Assembly (NCBI GenBank): GCA_014764485.1 | Contig: JACXWA010000055.1 | Span: 1-46,388, forward strand | Length of the DNA: 46,388 nt | Origin: Candidatus Sulfomarinibacter kjeldsenii | GTDB lineage: Bacteria; Acidobacteriota; Thermoanaerobaculia; Thermoanaerobaculales; Sulfomarinibacteraceae | Direction: 5' to 3' | Translations under genes and position numbers: made by a program | The notes under the pieces: generated by a model | Database searches by the model: none | What the model was told of the DNA's origin: nothing | Seen by the model: the letters and a program-made list of their open reading frames with translations, nothing else | Part shown: piece by piece, positions 38,215 through 46,388 of the stretch | How the letters are laid out: every line of letters starts with the position of its first letter | Numbering within the stretch: the first letter of the stretch is position 1

Positions 38215-40230
38215 CTAAAACTTCTCCCCGACCAACTCTACCGCTTTCTTCACGACGGCCTCGACCGTCAGTCCGAAATTCTCAACCACCTCCGCGCCCG
38301 GCGCCGACGCCCCGAAACGATCGATGCCGATCACGGCTCCCGAGTCGCCGACGATATCTCGCCAGCCCAGAGTCACCCCGGCTTCCACCGCGAGACGCGG
38401 AGCCCCCGGTGGCAAAACTCTCTGTCTGTACTCCTCAGATTGTTCGGCAAAGAGCTCCCAGGACGGCATAGAAACGACCCGCGCTCTGACTCCGCGGCCG
38501 GCAAGCTCGGCGGCTGCGCCGATCGCCAGGGTGACTTCTCCTCCCGTGGCGATCAAGGTCACCGCTGCCGTCCCATTTTCTGGGTCGGACAGGGTGTAGG
38601 CACCACGAGCAACACCTTCAATGCCGACCTCGCGCGCTCCTTCCAGCACCGGCAGCCCCTGCCGGCTGAGCAGTAGGGCAGTCGGCCCGGTCGTACGCTC
38701 GAGGGCCACCACCCATGCGGCAGCAGTCTCGTTGGCATCGGCAGGCCTGAGCACCACGAGGCCGGGGATCGCCCGCAGGGCCATCAAGTGTTCGATTGGC
38801 TGATGGGTGGGGCCATCCTCTCCAACCCACACGGAGTCGTGAGTAAATACATAAATCACCGGCTGCTCCATGAGCGCCGCCAACCGGATCGCGGGCCGCA
38901 TGTAATCGGAGAAGACGAGGAAAGTGCCACCGAACGGTCGCATCCCACCGTGCAGTGACATGCCGTTGAGCATGGCACCCATTGCGTGTTCGCGAATCCC
39001 GAAATGAAGATTGCGGTGACCGAGAGAGGGTGCCTGCACATCTCCACCTTCAGCGATGTAGGTCTTGTTGGAGGGGGCGAGGTCCGCAGAGCCCCCAACC
39101 AACTCAGGGAGCACCCCCGCGGCGGCGTTGAGGACGGTGCCTGATGCACCGCGGGTTGCGATCTTCGCGTCGTCCTCGAAGATGGGCAACGAAGAGGTCC
39201 ACCCTTCGGGGAGCCTTCGGTCGAGGCGTCGCCGCAGCTCCGCCGCGAGTTCGGGTTCAGCTGCCGCCCACGCTTCAGCCGTCACCACCCAGGCCCGTCG
39301 AGCCTCGGCCCCTCGGTCTGCGGCCTCTCGACAACGCTTACGAACCTCCGGAGGAACGAGAAAGGTCTCCCCTTCTGGCCACCCATAGACGGCCTTGGTG
39401 GCCCGTATCTCGTCGGCCCCCAGTGGTGCGCCGTGTGCCCCAGGCGTGTCCTGCTTGGAGGGCGCGCCAAATGCGATGTGCGATCGCACTCGAACAAGGG
39501 TCGGTCGGTCATTGCTGGCGGCCGCCTGGTCAAAAGCTTCAGCGACGGCATCGAGATCATTGGCGTCTTCAACCTCCAGGACCCGCCAGCCGTGAGCAAC
39601 GAATCGGGCTGGTATGTCTTCGGAAACCGCGATCTCCGTTCCACCCTCGATAGTGATGCGATTGTCGTCCCAGATCCACACCAACTTGCCCAGCTTGAGG
39701 TGGCCTGCGAGCGACGCCGCTTCTGAGCTCACCCCCTCCATGAGATCTCCGTCAGAACAGAGAACCCAGGTGCGGTGATCGATCACGGTGTGGTCCGGTC
39801 GATTGAAGGTCGCTGCCAGGTGGGCCTCGGACAAAGCCATCCCTACTGAGGTGGCCACACCCTGCCCAAGCGGGCCGGTTGTCATTTCTGCCCCGGGCAC
39901 AACCTCGATTTCGGGGTGGCCGGGAGTCTTCGATCCCCACTGTCGGAAGTTCTTGATGTCATCCAATCCGAGGTCGTAACCCATCAGATGGAGCACGCTG
40001 TAAAGCAGCATGGAGGCGTGGCCGCAAGACAGAACGAATCGGTCTCGATCTGGCCAGTTCGGATTCTCCGGATCTTGCTTGAGGAATCTCGAGTAGAGGA
40101 CATAGGCCACTGGCGCAAGGCCCATTGGGGCGCCCGGATGTCCTGAGTTCGCTTGCTCGATGGCGTCCATGGAAAGGGTGCGAATCGTGGTAATGGCGAG
40201 CTCATCAACATCGTCGAAGTGATGGGTCAA
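38215..40230 (-). CDS. tkt: Transketolase
   Basis: TTG start after GAGGAGGCATC; LAITTIRTLSMDAIEQANSGHPGAPMGLAPVAYVLY; MTTGPLGQGVATSVGMAL; DGDLMEG; HDSVWVGEDGPTHQPIEHL. Confidence 0.94.
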   Translation of the reverse strand: MTHHFDDVDELAITTIRTLSMDAIEQANSGHPGAPMGLAPVAYVLYSRFLKQDPENPNWPDRDRFVLSCGHASMLLYSVLHLMGYDLGLDDIKNFRQWGSKTPGHPEIEVVPGAEMTTGPLGQGVATSVGMALSEAHLAATFNRPDHTVIDHRTWVLCSDGDLMEGVSSEAASLAGHLKLGKLVWIWDDNRITIEGGTEIAVSEDIPARFVAHGWRVLEVEDANDLDAVAEAFDQAAASNDRPTLVRVRSHIAFGAPSKQDTPGAHGAPLGADEIRATKAVYGWPEGETFLVPPEVRKRCREAADRGAEARRAWVVTAEAWAAAEPELAAELRRRLDRRLPEGWTSSLPIFEDDAKIATRGASGTVLNAAAGVLPELVGGSADLAPSNKTYIAEGGDVQAPSLGHRNLHFGIREHAMGAMLNGMSLHGGMRPFGGTFLVFSDYMRPAIRLAALMEQPVIYVFTHDSVWVGEDGPTHQPIEHLMALRAIPGLVVLRPADANETAAAWVVALERTTGPTALLLSRQGLPVLEGAREVGIEGVARGAYTLSDPENGTAAVTLIATGGEVTLAIGAAAELAGRGVRARVVSMPSWELFAEQSEEYRQRVLPPGAPRLAVEAGVTLGWRDIVGDSGAVIGIDRFGASAPGAEVVENFGLTVEAVVKKAVELVGEKF

Positions 40231-40333
40231 GATGCCTCCTCGAGGAACGATTCTCCGCTTCGCCCGCAGCCTATCATTGCCGCGAAGGTGCTGCAGATTC
40301 GAATTGTCTGGGGCTCTCGAGCAGTGCCTGAAA

Positions 40334-40918
40334 TCAGCGGCTGCGGAGTTCGTAAAGGACTTGTTTGGCCACTGCCTTGAGGGTTTCGAAGACCCCGTTC
40401 CCTTTCGTGGCGACGGCCTCGAAAGTCGGTTCGCCCTTGAAGTTGAGAAGGCGGTACATGTCATCAACCAGCATTGCACTCGGAAGATCGCGCTTATTGA
40501 ACTGCAGCACGTAAGGCACCGTCTTGAGTTCGAAACCGTTTTCGCTCAGATTGTCCTCGAGGTTGCTGAGGGACTCAGTGTTGGCGTCCATCCTCGCCTC
40601 TTGCGAGTCTGCCACGAAAACGACCCCGTCGACCCCCTTCAGGATCAATTTTCGGCTGGCGTCGTAAAACACCTGGCCGGGCACGGTGTAAAGATGAAAC
40701 CGTGTTTTGAATCCCCGCACGGCACCGAGATCAAGCGGCAGGAAATCAAAGAACAGGGTCCGATCGGTCTCTGTCGCGAGAGATATCAGTTTGCCCTTCT
40801 GCTGCGGGCTGGATTTTTCGTAGATGTACTGAAGATTTGTAGTCTTTCCGCACAGACCAGGGCCGTAAAACACGATCTTGACGTTGATCTCGCGGGCGGC
40901 GTAGTTTATGAAGCTCAT
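40334..40918 (-). CDS. mglA: MglA-family small Ras-like GTPase
   Basis: [95 protein letters not shown]. Confidence 0.96.
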   Translation of the reverse strand: MSFINYAAREINVKIVFYGPGLCGKTTNLQYIYEKSSPQQKGKLISLATETDRTLFFDFLPLDLGAVRGFKTRFHLYTVPGQVFYDASRKLILKGVDGVVFVADSQEARMDANTESLSNLEDNLSENGFELKTVPYVLQFNKRDLPSAMLVDDMYRLLNFKGEPTFEAVATKGNGVFETLKAVAKQVLYELRSR

Positions 40919-41403
40919 TCTGAGAACAATGCGTCGATGTCGTCGTCGGTTATTTCTGCAAAGGGCGAAACCGTCTCCTGCGCGCCAACCTCCAGGGCCT
41001 TGGACTCCATATCGTGAAGAACACGCTCGACGTCGGCGGACGCCTTGCGCACCCGCAGACGAACCAGGCCGAGCGACGAACGCTCATCAAATATCACAAC
41101 CAGGATCAAACGCTTGCCAACGATTGAAATGTGAATGTTGTCCTTGCGGCCCTCATGGAAAAGGATCGAGAACTCTTTCTCTCCAATCAATTTGGCGAGC
41201 CCGTCGGTGGCGGCAACATTGCCGGCGGTGAGGGATGCGAGGGAGGTCGTATCAACGGAATCGACCTCACCGGCGCCCGCAATCTGCTGGCCGTTCTTGT
41301 CGACCAGAAACACGATCTTGGCGCTGGCGTCCATCCGCAACGTGTTGAGGAGGTGCTTAATCCGCTCATACTCCTCCTCATATAAGACTAGAGACGTGTT
41401 CAA
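40915..41403 (-). CDS. mglB: MglB-like roadblock/LC7 domain protein
   Basis: [72 protein letters not shown]; 4-bp overlap with mglA. Confidence 0.9.
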   Translation of the reverse strand: MNTSLVLYEEEYERIKHLLNTLRMDASAKIVFLVDKNGQQIAGAGEVDSVDTTSLASLTAGNVAATDGLAKLIGEKEFSILFHEGRKDNIHISIVGKRLILVVIFDERSSLGLVRLRVRKASADVERVLHDMESKALEVGAQETVSPFAEITDDDIDALFSE

Positions 41404-41523
41404 TATCTCACACTCCCAATGGCCTTAATTCTGACATAACCGGCCTCTTCTAGCAAGCCGGACAGTCACGTGAACTGCCACTTCGTTGCTCTCCAAGTTC
41501 GAATTTTTTCAATAATATACGTG

Positions 41524-42126
41524 TCAAACTAGGCGGCGAAGCTGGAGCGCCTGGGCAAGGGTCACACGATCGACTGCAGCCACCTCGCCGCCGACCGGTA
41601 TGCCCGACGCCGGACGGCTGACAGCGATCCCGAGGGGCTGCAGGCGCCTGGCGATGTAAAGGGCTGTGGTCTCGCCCTCAACCGTCGGGTCGGTCGCGAG
41701 GATCACCTCCTGGATCTCGCCAGACCTGCACCGCGTTTCGAGGCGGTCGATGGTGAGATCGTCCGGCCCGACTCCGTGGAGCGGCGACAGGTGTCCCAGG
41801 AGAGCGTGGTAGAGGCCGTGGTATTCACCTGTCGCCTCCACAGCCCAGGCGGTGGTGGGTTCTTCAACCACCAGGATGATTCCCTGATCACGACTTGGAT
41901 CCGCGCACACCGGGCACGGGTCGTCAGTAGTGAGCAGGCAGCACGTTGAACACAGGTCGACCGTCGAGTGGAGACCGGCGAGGACTGCCGCGAACGCCTC
42001 GAGCTCGCCAGGGTCTATGGTCAGAAGATGCTCGGCCAGTCGTTGCGCGGTACGCGGCCCGACCCCTGGTAGACGTTCCAGGTGCTCGAGCAACCCACGA
42101 ACTGCCGGCGGCCGCAAATCCATCAT
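41524..42126 (-). CDS. recR: Recombination protein RecR
   Basis: LEHLERLPGVGPRTAQRLAEHLL, CSTCCLLTTDDPCPVCADPSRD, TGEYHGLYHALLGHLSPLHGVGPDDL; start after GGAGGCGATG. Confidence 0.95.
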   Translation of the reverse strand: MMDLRPPAVRGLLEHLERLPGVGPRTAQRLAEHLLTIDPGELEAFAAVLAGLHSTVDLCSTCCLLTTDDPCPVCADPSRDQGIILVVEEPTTAWAVEATGEYHGLYHALLGHLSPLHGVGPDDLTIDRLETRCRSGEIQEVILATDPTVEGETTALYIARRLQPLGIAVSRPASGIPVGGEVAAVDRVTLAQALQLRRLV

Positions 42127-42145
42127 CGCCTCCGTGGGGTCGCGC

Positions 42146-43516
42146 TCACGAACCTTCGCCGTTCGAGCGCACCGCGACCACTTCACCCCCGAGGACCCGG
42201 GTCGCGAGGATCACACCGGGGTCGGAGCTTGCCTCCTCTGCCAACGACGGGTCTTCTTCGGTGACCCCGGAGGAAGATCCATTCTCCTGCGCCTCGGCCG
42301 CAGATGCACCGCCGGGTGCTGGGGGGGTACCCTGCGAAGATTTCGTGGGTCCGACGCTTGATGGCGAAGAGGAAGGGCCGGGACCGGAGTCGATCGGACC
42401 GGAGCCCGCCAACCACTCCTCGACCCGCTGCACCGACGGCCAGCGGGCAAGCCGCAACGATGCCACCTCGAGAGCCAGCTCACGGTTAGCCGAACCACGC
42501 ACCAGGGCCTCCTGCTCCAGCCACAGACCGAGCATGCGGCTCAACGGATCGGCGCCACGAGACTCGGCAACACCCAGGAGAAGGTCTCGATGGGCCTCGG
42601 ACATCGTCGGTGCCAGGGCCGGATCAACGGCCAGAAAAAGGGCAGCGCGCAGGGCGCGACCGATCTCACGGTAGAGCACCGAGGCATCCTGACCGTTGGC
42701 AAGCTGATCGCGCACCAGCGCCAGGCCGTCGGCGACGCGGCCAGCTGCGAGCGCTTCCACAAGTTGCACGGTGACCTCCATCGGCGGGACACCGAGCACC
42801 GATGCCACGGCCTCGTCGTCGACGTTATCGGAGGCAAAGGCGCGCAGTTGATCGAGCAGAGACAGCGCGTCGCGGACGCTGCCCTCGGCGGCGGCGGCGA
42901 TGGATGCCGCAGCGGAAGGCGTCAAAGTGAACTCGTCCTTGGTAGCGATCTCTTCGAGCCTGGTGCGGATGAGCTCTGAACCAACCGGGCGGAAATCGAG
43001 TTGCTGGCAGCGAGATTGAATGGTCGCCGGGACCTTCAAGCGATCGGTGGTAGCGAAGATCCAGAGGATGTAGGGCGGCGGTTCCTCGATCGTCTTGAGG
43101 AGGGCGTTAAACGCCGATTTGGAGAGCATGTGGACTTCATCAACGATGATCACACGAAACCGGTCACGGGTTGGGTGGAAGCGGAGGAGTTCCTGGAGCT
43201 CGCGCACTTCGTCGACGCCGGTATGGGTTGCCGCGTCCATCTCGATGACATCGATGCTCGAGCCCTCCGCCACCTCGCGACAGGAATCGCACTCGCCGCA
43301 TGGTTCGGCGGTGGGACCATCGGCGCAGTTGACCGCCTTGGCCAGCAGGCGGGCGGCCGTTGTCTTGCCGACACCCCGAAGACCCGAAAAGAGGTAGGCC
43401 TGACCAAATGTCCCGGAAGTCAGCGCGTTGCACAGGGTCTGCACCACCGCATCCTGCCCAAAGAGTTCGGAGAAGCGCTGCGGCCGCCACGTGCGCGCGA
43501 GAACCTGGTAGGTCAT
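42146..43516 (-). CDS. dnaX: DNA polymerase III subunit gamma/tau
   Basis: MTYQVLARTWRPQRFSELFGQDAVVQTLCNAL, YLFSGLRGVGKTTAARLLAKAVNC, VDEVHMLSKSAFNALLKTIEEPP. Confidence 0.96.
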   Translation of the reverse strand: MTYQVLARTWRPQRFSELFGQDAVVQTLCNALTSGTFGQAYLFSGLRGVGKTTAARLLAKAVNCADGPTAEPCGECDSCREVAEGSSIDVIEMDAATHTGVDEVRELQELLRFHPTRDRFRVIIVDEVHMLSKSAFNALLKTIEEPPPYILWIFATTDRLKVPATIQSRCQQLDFRPVGSELIRTRLEEIATKDEFTLTPSAAASIAAAAEGSVRDALSLLDQLRAFASDNVDDEAVASVLGVPPMEVTVQLVEALAAGRVADGLALVRDQLANGQDASVLYREIGRALRAALFLAVDPALAPTMSEAHRDLLLGVAESRGADPLSRMLGLWLEQEALVRGSANRELALEVASLRLARWPSVQRVEEWLAGSGPIDSGPGPSSSPSSVGPTKSSQGTPPAPGGASAAEAQENGSSSGVTEEDPSLAEEASSDPGVILATRVLGGEVVAVRSNGEGS

Positions 43517-43541
43517 CCGGGTATTTTAGCCCGGAATTTGT

Positions 43542-43576
43542 ATTTCGGATTTTGGATTTTGGATTTTGGATTTTTT
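43542..43576. repeat. ATTTTGG heptamer array
   Basis: atttcggattttggattttggattttggatttttt in the dnaX upstream spacer. Confidence 0.93.
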
Positions 43577-43705
43577 CGTCAACAAATCACACCAGTCCCT
43601 CGTATTCACAGAATGTTGACTTCTCGCCGGCACCCGGGGTCAACACACGAAATTCTGTTATGGTACGTTTTGTTTGTTTCAATGACAGCACCAGGGAGGT
43701 CTCGA

Positions 43706-44866
43706 ATGCACCGTTCAACCATTACATTTGTTTTTCTCGCCTTATTTGTGGCATCGTCAGCGCTCGCCATCAGCCCGGGTGATGACCTGCTGATCTCGGG
43801 AGCAGCACGCACCAGTCGGTGGTCTGCCGATCTCTACATCAACAACCCCGGAGCAACCGGCGTGACGGTGGAGGTGTGGTGGCTCAACCGCGATCCGAGC
43901 ATCACCAACCCAGCCCCCGAGTCGTATTCGGTCGGCGCTGAAGAGACATTGATTCTCGACGACGTGATCCTGAATGAATTCGGCTTGAACAGGGCTGAAG
44001 GAGCATTCCGTGTGACTACCACCGGCGGTGAGGTGACCGCCAACCTGATCGTCTTTACGGGCGCAGGCGGTGACAGTGGCACCTACGGCTCCGGATTCGA
44101 GGGGATTCCGGCGTCATCCGCCACCTCGGCCGGAGAGTTCACAACCCTCGCCGGGATGGTCTTGACCGCCGACTTCTACACCAATCTCTTCGCCCTTGCC
44201 GGTGCCAACGGCGTGACCATGGATGTCGATCTCCTCGACCCCAACGGTGACCTCCTCGACACCACGCAGGTCGTGCTCACCGGGTATGCGCCGTGGTTCT
44301 CATCGGTCGAGAACCTGTGGGATGTTGCGTCGTTCGAGAATGGTACGGCGCTGGTCCGAGTCAGCGCGGGTTCAATGGTGATGCTCGGTTCCAAGGTCGA
44401 TCGTACGAGCAAAGACCCGACGACCGTCGAACAGGCCTTCGGCGCCGGCGGTGGGTCGATTGACGGAACCTATCAGTTCGCCGTCTACGACGATCTCGGT
44501 TTCGCGTCCGGTGGCAACCTGGAGATCGTCGACGCCGTGGTCGATGTGATCAATGGCACGTTTGTGAACTACGACAAGGTCGACGGTGGAGGCTTTCCTG
44601 AGTGTCCCGTGATCTTTCAGTGGGGGTTCGACCTCGCTCCGACACCAGTCGAGGACTTTGCTTCCGGCGTACAGTACGCCGAGGTGTATCCGGAAGGGGA
44701 TGACTTTGACGGTGGCACGATCACCTACACAATTACCTTCACGATCGATGACAACGTCGGCTTTTCCGGCACCTTGGATGCGGTGGGTTCGGAGTTCTCC
44801 GGCCTCGACACTGGTTGCAACGGCACCTTCCCGCAGCAGGACCTGTACGGCGGAAAAAGCAACTGA
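43706..44866 (+). CDS. Secreted beta-rich protein of unknown function with two apparent tandem domains
   Basis: ATG preceded by GGGAGGTCTCGA; signal peptide MHRSTITFVFLALFVASSALA; related segments WSADLYINNPGATGVTVEVWWLNRDP and FYTNLFALAGANGVTMDVDLLDPNGD. The track start 43001 is read-through antisense to dnaX. Confidence 0.8.
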   Translation: MHRSTITFVFLALFVASSALAISPGDDLLISGAARTSRWSADLYINNPGATGVTVEVWWLNRDPSITNPAPESYSVGAEETLILDDVILNEFGLNRAEGAFRVTTTGGEVTANLIVFTGAGGDSGTYGSGFEGIPASSATSAGEFTTLAGMVLTADFYTNLFALAGANGVTMDVDLLDPNGDLLDTTQVVLTGYAPWFSSVENLWDVASFENGTALVRVSAGSMVMLGSKVDRTSKDPTTVEQAFGAGGGSIDGTYQFAVYDDLGFASGGNLEIVDAVVDVINGTFVNYDKVDGGGFPECPVIFQWGFDLAPTPVEDFASGVQYAEVYPEGDDFDGGTITYTITFTIDDNVGFSGTLDAVGSEFSGLDTGCNGTFPQQDLYGGKSN

Positions 44867-44886
44867 TCTTCAGTGAGTCAGAACGG

Positions 44887-44918
44887 CGGGCCGCCTTCTC
44901 GGGGCGGCCCGTTTTTTT
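44887..44918 (+). terminator. Rho-independent terminator
   Basis: CGGGCCGCC-ttctcgg-GGCGGCCCG-TTTTTTT, just after the 44866 stop. Confidence 0.95.
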
Positions 44919-44951
44919 ACCTTCCCCGGCGGCCACGACGAGCCGCTGCCC

Positions 44952-45410
44952 TCAGTCCCTCTCCAACTGGCGAAGTGCAACAAGGAAGGCATCACCATTG
45001 GCCGCCTCCACGAGAGGCTCGAGAGCCGAGCTGCGCCGCGCGAGGCGGGCTAGGCGGGCGAGTCCCGCGAGGTGATCTGCGGCGGTGTTGGTATCTCCCA
45101 AAAGACAGAAGACGAGCCGCACTGGTTGGTCGTCGAGAGCCGGGTACTGGAGGCCATCGGGGTGGGTGGATGCAGCCATCACGAGACGCCCGAGGCCCGG
45201 GATCTGGGCGTGTGGCACAGCGACCCCGCCACCAATGCCGGTCGAAAGAATTGCTTCTCGCTCGAGGAGTCGCGTGACCACTTGCTCGCTCGATTCAACG
45301 AGCCTGGCCTTTTCGAAAAGCCCGCCGAATCGCCGGAAGAGCTCCGCCCGCTCGCCGACATTGGGCGAGATCAGCACCATCGAGGGATCCAGCTGTTGTG
45401 AAAGACGCAC
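44952..45410 (-). CDS. PTS EIIA type-2 domain protein (PtsN-like)
   Basis: LLEREAILSTGIGGGVAVPHAQIPGLGRLVMAAS (His motif), VRLVFCLLGDTNTAADHLAGLARLARL. Confidence 0.85.
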   Translation of the reverse strand: MRLSQQLDPSMVLISPNVGERAELFRRFGGLFEKARLVESSEQVVTRLLEREAILSTGIGGGVAVPHAQIPGLGRLVMAASTHPDGLQYPALDDQPVRLVFCLLGDTNTAADHLAGLARLARLARRSSALEPLVEAANGDAFLVALRQLERD

Positions 45411-45533
45411 GACTCAAGTCACCTCGTTCTTCATTGAGGGAGATTAGCGCGTTACGGACTTGACGTCACCTTCGCCTGCGGGCCACTCAACCACCGGCCA
45501 CGATCAGGTCGCTATCGAAATTACCTTCGGTTC

Positions 45534-45962
45534 TTAGTACTTGTCGGCGAACTCGCTGACACCCGGGATCAGGAAGCGCTGTCCGTTGATTCCCTTGACG
45601 ATACACAGCACGTGCACTATCAGAATGGCGAGCATGAAGATCGGTATCAAGAGAGTGAAGATGCAGCCCAGACCGCCGCTGATGGCGCCAAGGATCATCA
45701 CCACCACCTGCAGCCCGATCATCACCACGACTTCGACGACGGTCAGGACCAGGCCGTGCTTGGCATGCCATTGGACCTCGCGGTCGTCCTTCTCCACCAG
45801 CAGCGGAATCAGGGCCAGGAGCCACAGATAGGAGAGAACGATCATCACATTGCGATTTTCTGATACCACCTCCCTGGCGGCCGGTTCCTGTGGCGGCGGC
45901 TCTGCCGGGGGTGGGGGCGGGGGCGGTGCAGCGTCCTGCGGACCTTGCGGAGTATCTTCCAT
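45534..45962 (-). CDS. DUF4870-like membrane protein with proline-rich N-terminus
   Basis: NVMIVLSYLWLLALIPLLVEKDDREVQWHAKHGLVLTVVEVVVMIG..FLIPGVSEFADKY. Confidence 0.78.
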   Translation of the reverse strand: MEDTPQGPQDAAPPPPPPPAEPPPQEPAAREVVSENRNVMIVLSYLWLLALIPLLVEKDDREVQWHAKHGLVLTVVEVVVMIGLQVVVMILGAISGGLGCIFTLLIPIFMLAILIVHVLCIVKGINGQRFLIPGVSEFADKY

Positions 45963-46257
45963 GGCGTCGTCTCCCTTCGCGAAGAGTTATAGGTGTCGAT
46001 GCACTCACGTTCTGTACCGCCGATTCTACCCGAGACCGTCCTCCTTCAGGCAATTACCCCCGAACAAACGTCCGCTTCCGCTTTCTGATTCAGAAGCGTA
46101 GGTCGCGTGTGTGGTGAGATGCGTAGTTCTCGAAGTGCAAGCAAGGGAGTCTTGTTTGCCGAACATCGCACCGAGAGAGCACGAGAAAACGGCGCAGATT
46201 GCCGCCCATCGCGAGCTGCAGCCTGAACCTGACACCGGAAGCGGGTTGAGAGGAGGG

Positions 46258-46333
46258 TGGTAGCCCGTACGGGATTCGAACCCGTGTTACCGGCGTGAGA
46301 GGCCGGCGTCCTAGACCCATAGACGAACGGGCC
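46258..46333 (-). tRNA. tRNA-Glu (anticodon CTC), CCA encoded
   Basis: Minus strand GGCCCGTTCGTCTATGGGTCTAGGACGCCGGCCTCTCACGCCGGTAACACGGGTTCGAATCCCGTACGGGCTACCA; anticodon stem CCGGC-CTCTCAC-GCCGG; T-arm GGGTTCGAATCCC. Confidence 0.96.
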
Positions 46334-46388
46334 ACGCGAAGAGGGAAACTAGCACACGAGCCGGCAAGGTGCAAGCCTGTCTCATCTG

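Noticed and set aside
41404-41523. Possible promoter (TTGACA) upstream of mglB in an AT-rich spacer
   Set aside because: No convincing -10 at proper spacing; not strong enough to list as a feature.
43001-43705. Long N-terminal extension of the secreted protein (621-aa ORF)
   Set aside because: It is antisense to dnaX, crosses a heptamer array, and a signal peptide with ribosome-binding site starts at 43706.

Overview
The window is about 46 kb of GC-rich, tightly packed, mostly minus-strand bacterial chromosome. It looks like an uncultured Gram-negative, possibly Acidobacteriota; that placement is impressionistic and comes from protein flavour only. The content is mainly housekeeping: porin, two alkaline-phosphatase-superfamily proteins, rlpA, purB, arginine deiminase and carbamate kinase around lipid A/Kdo genes (lpxL-like, lpxK, kdtA), prmC-prfA-rpmE, citrate lyase (citF plus a CitD-CitE fusion), an isocitrate dehydrogenase-like gene, a GT-C-like protein, GT2, pyrF, lepB, tsaD, DUF1573, mpl-pgpA, dapF, hslVU, uvrD/pcrA, glmS, tal, tkt, mglBA, recR, dnaX, a secreted beta-rich protein, a PTS-IIA/PtsN-like protein, DUF4870 and tRNA-Glu(CTC). 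I found no CRISPR, prophage, transposase or obvious defence island. The most unusual signal is between the genes. About 15 intergenic spacers carry short tandem arrays, mostly of exact 7-bp period but with different words (AATTCGG, ATTTCGG, ATTTTGG, AATTAGG, AGTGATC, AGTTTTG, AGTTAAG), plus related 6-bp and 8-9-bp families. Many have an inverted partner arm, and many begin 0-5 nt after a stop codon. Two (citF, glmS) are joined to perfect hairpins that contain the stop codon. A separate 84-bp inverted-repeat element abuts and apparently truncates the lpxL-like gene.
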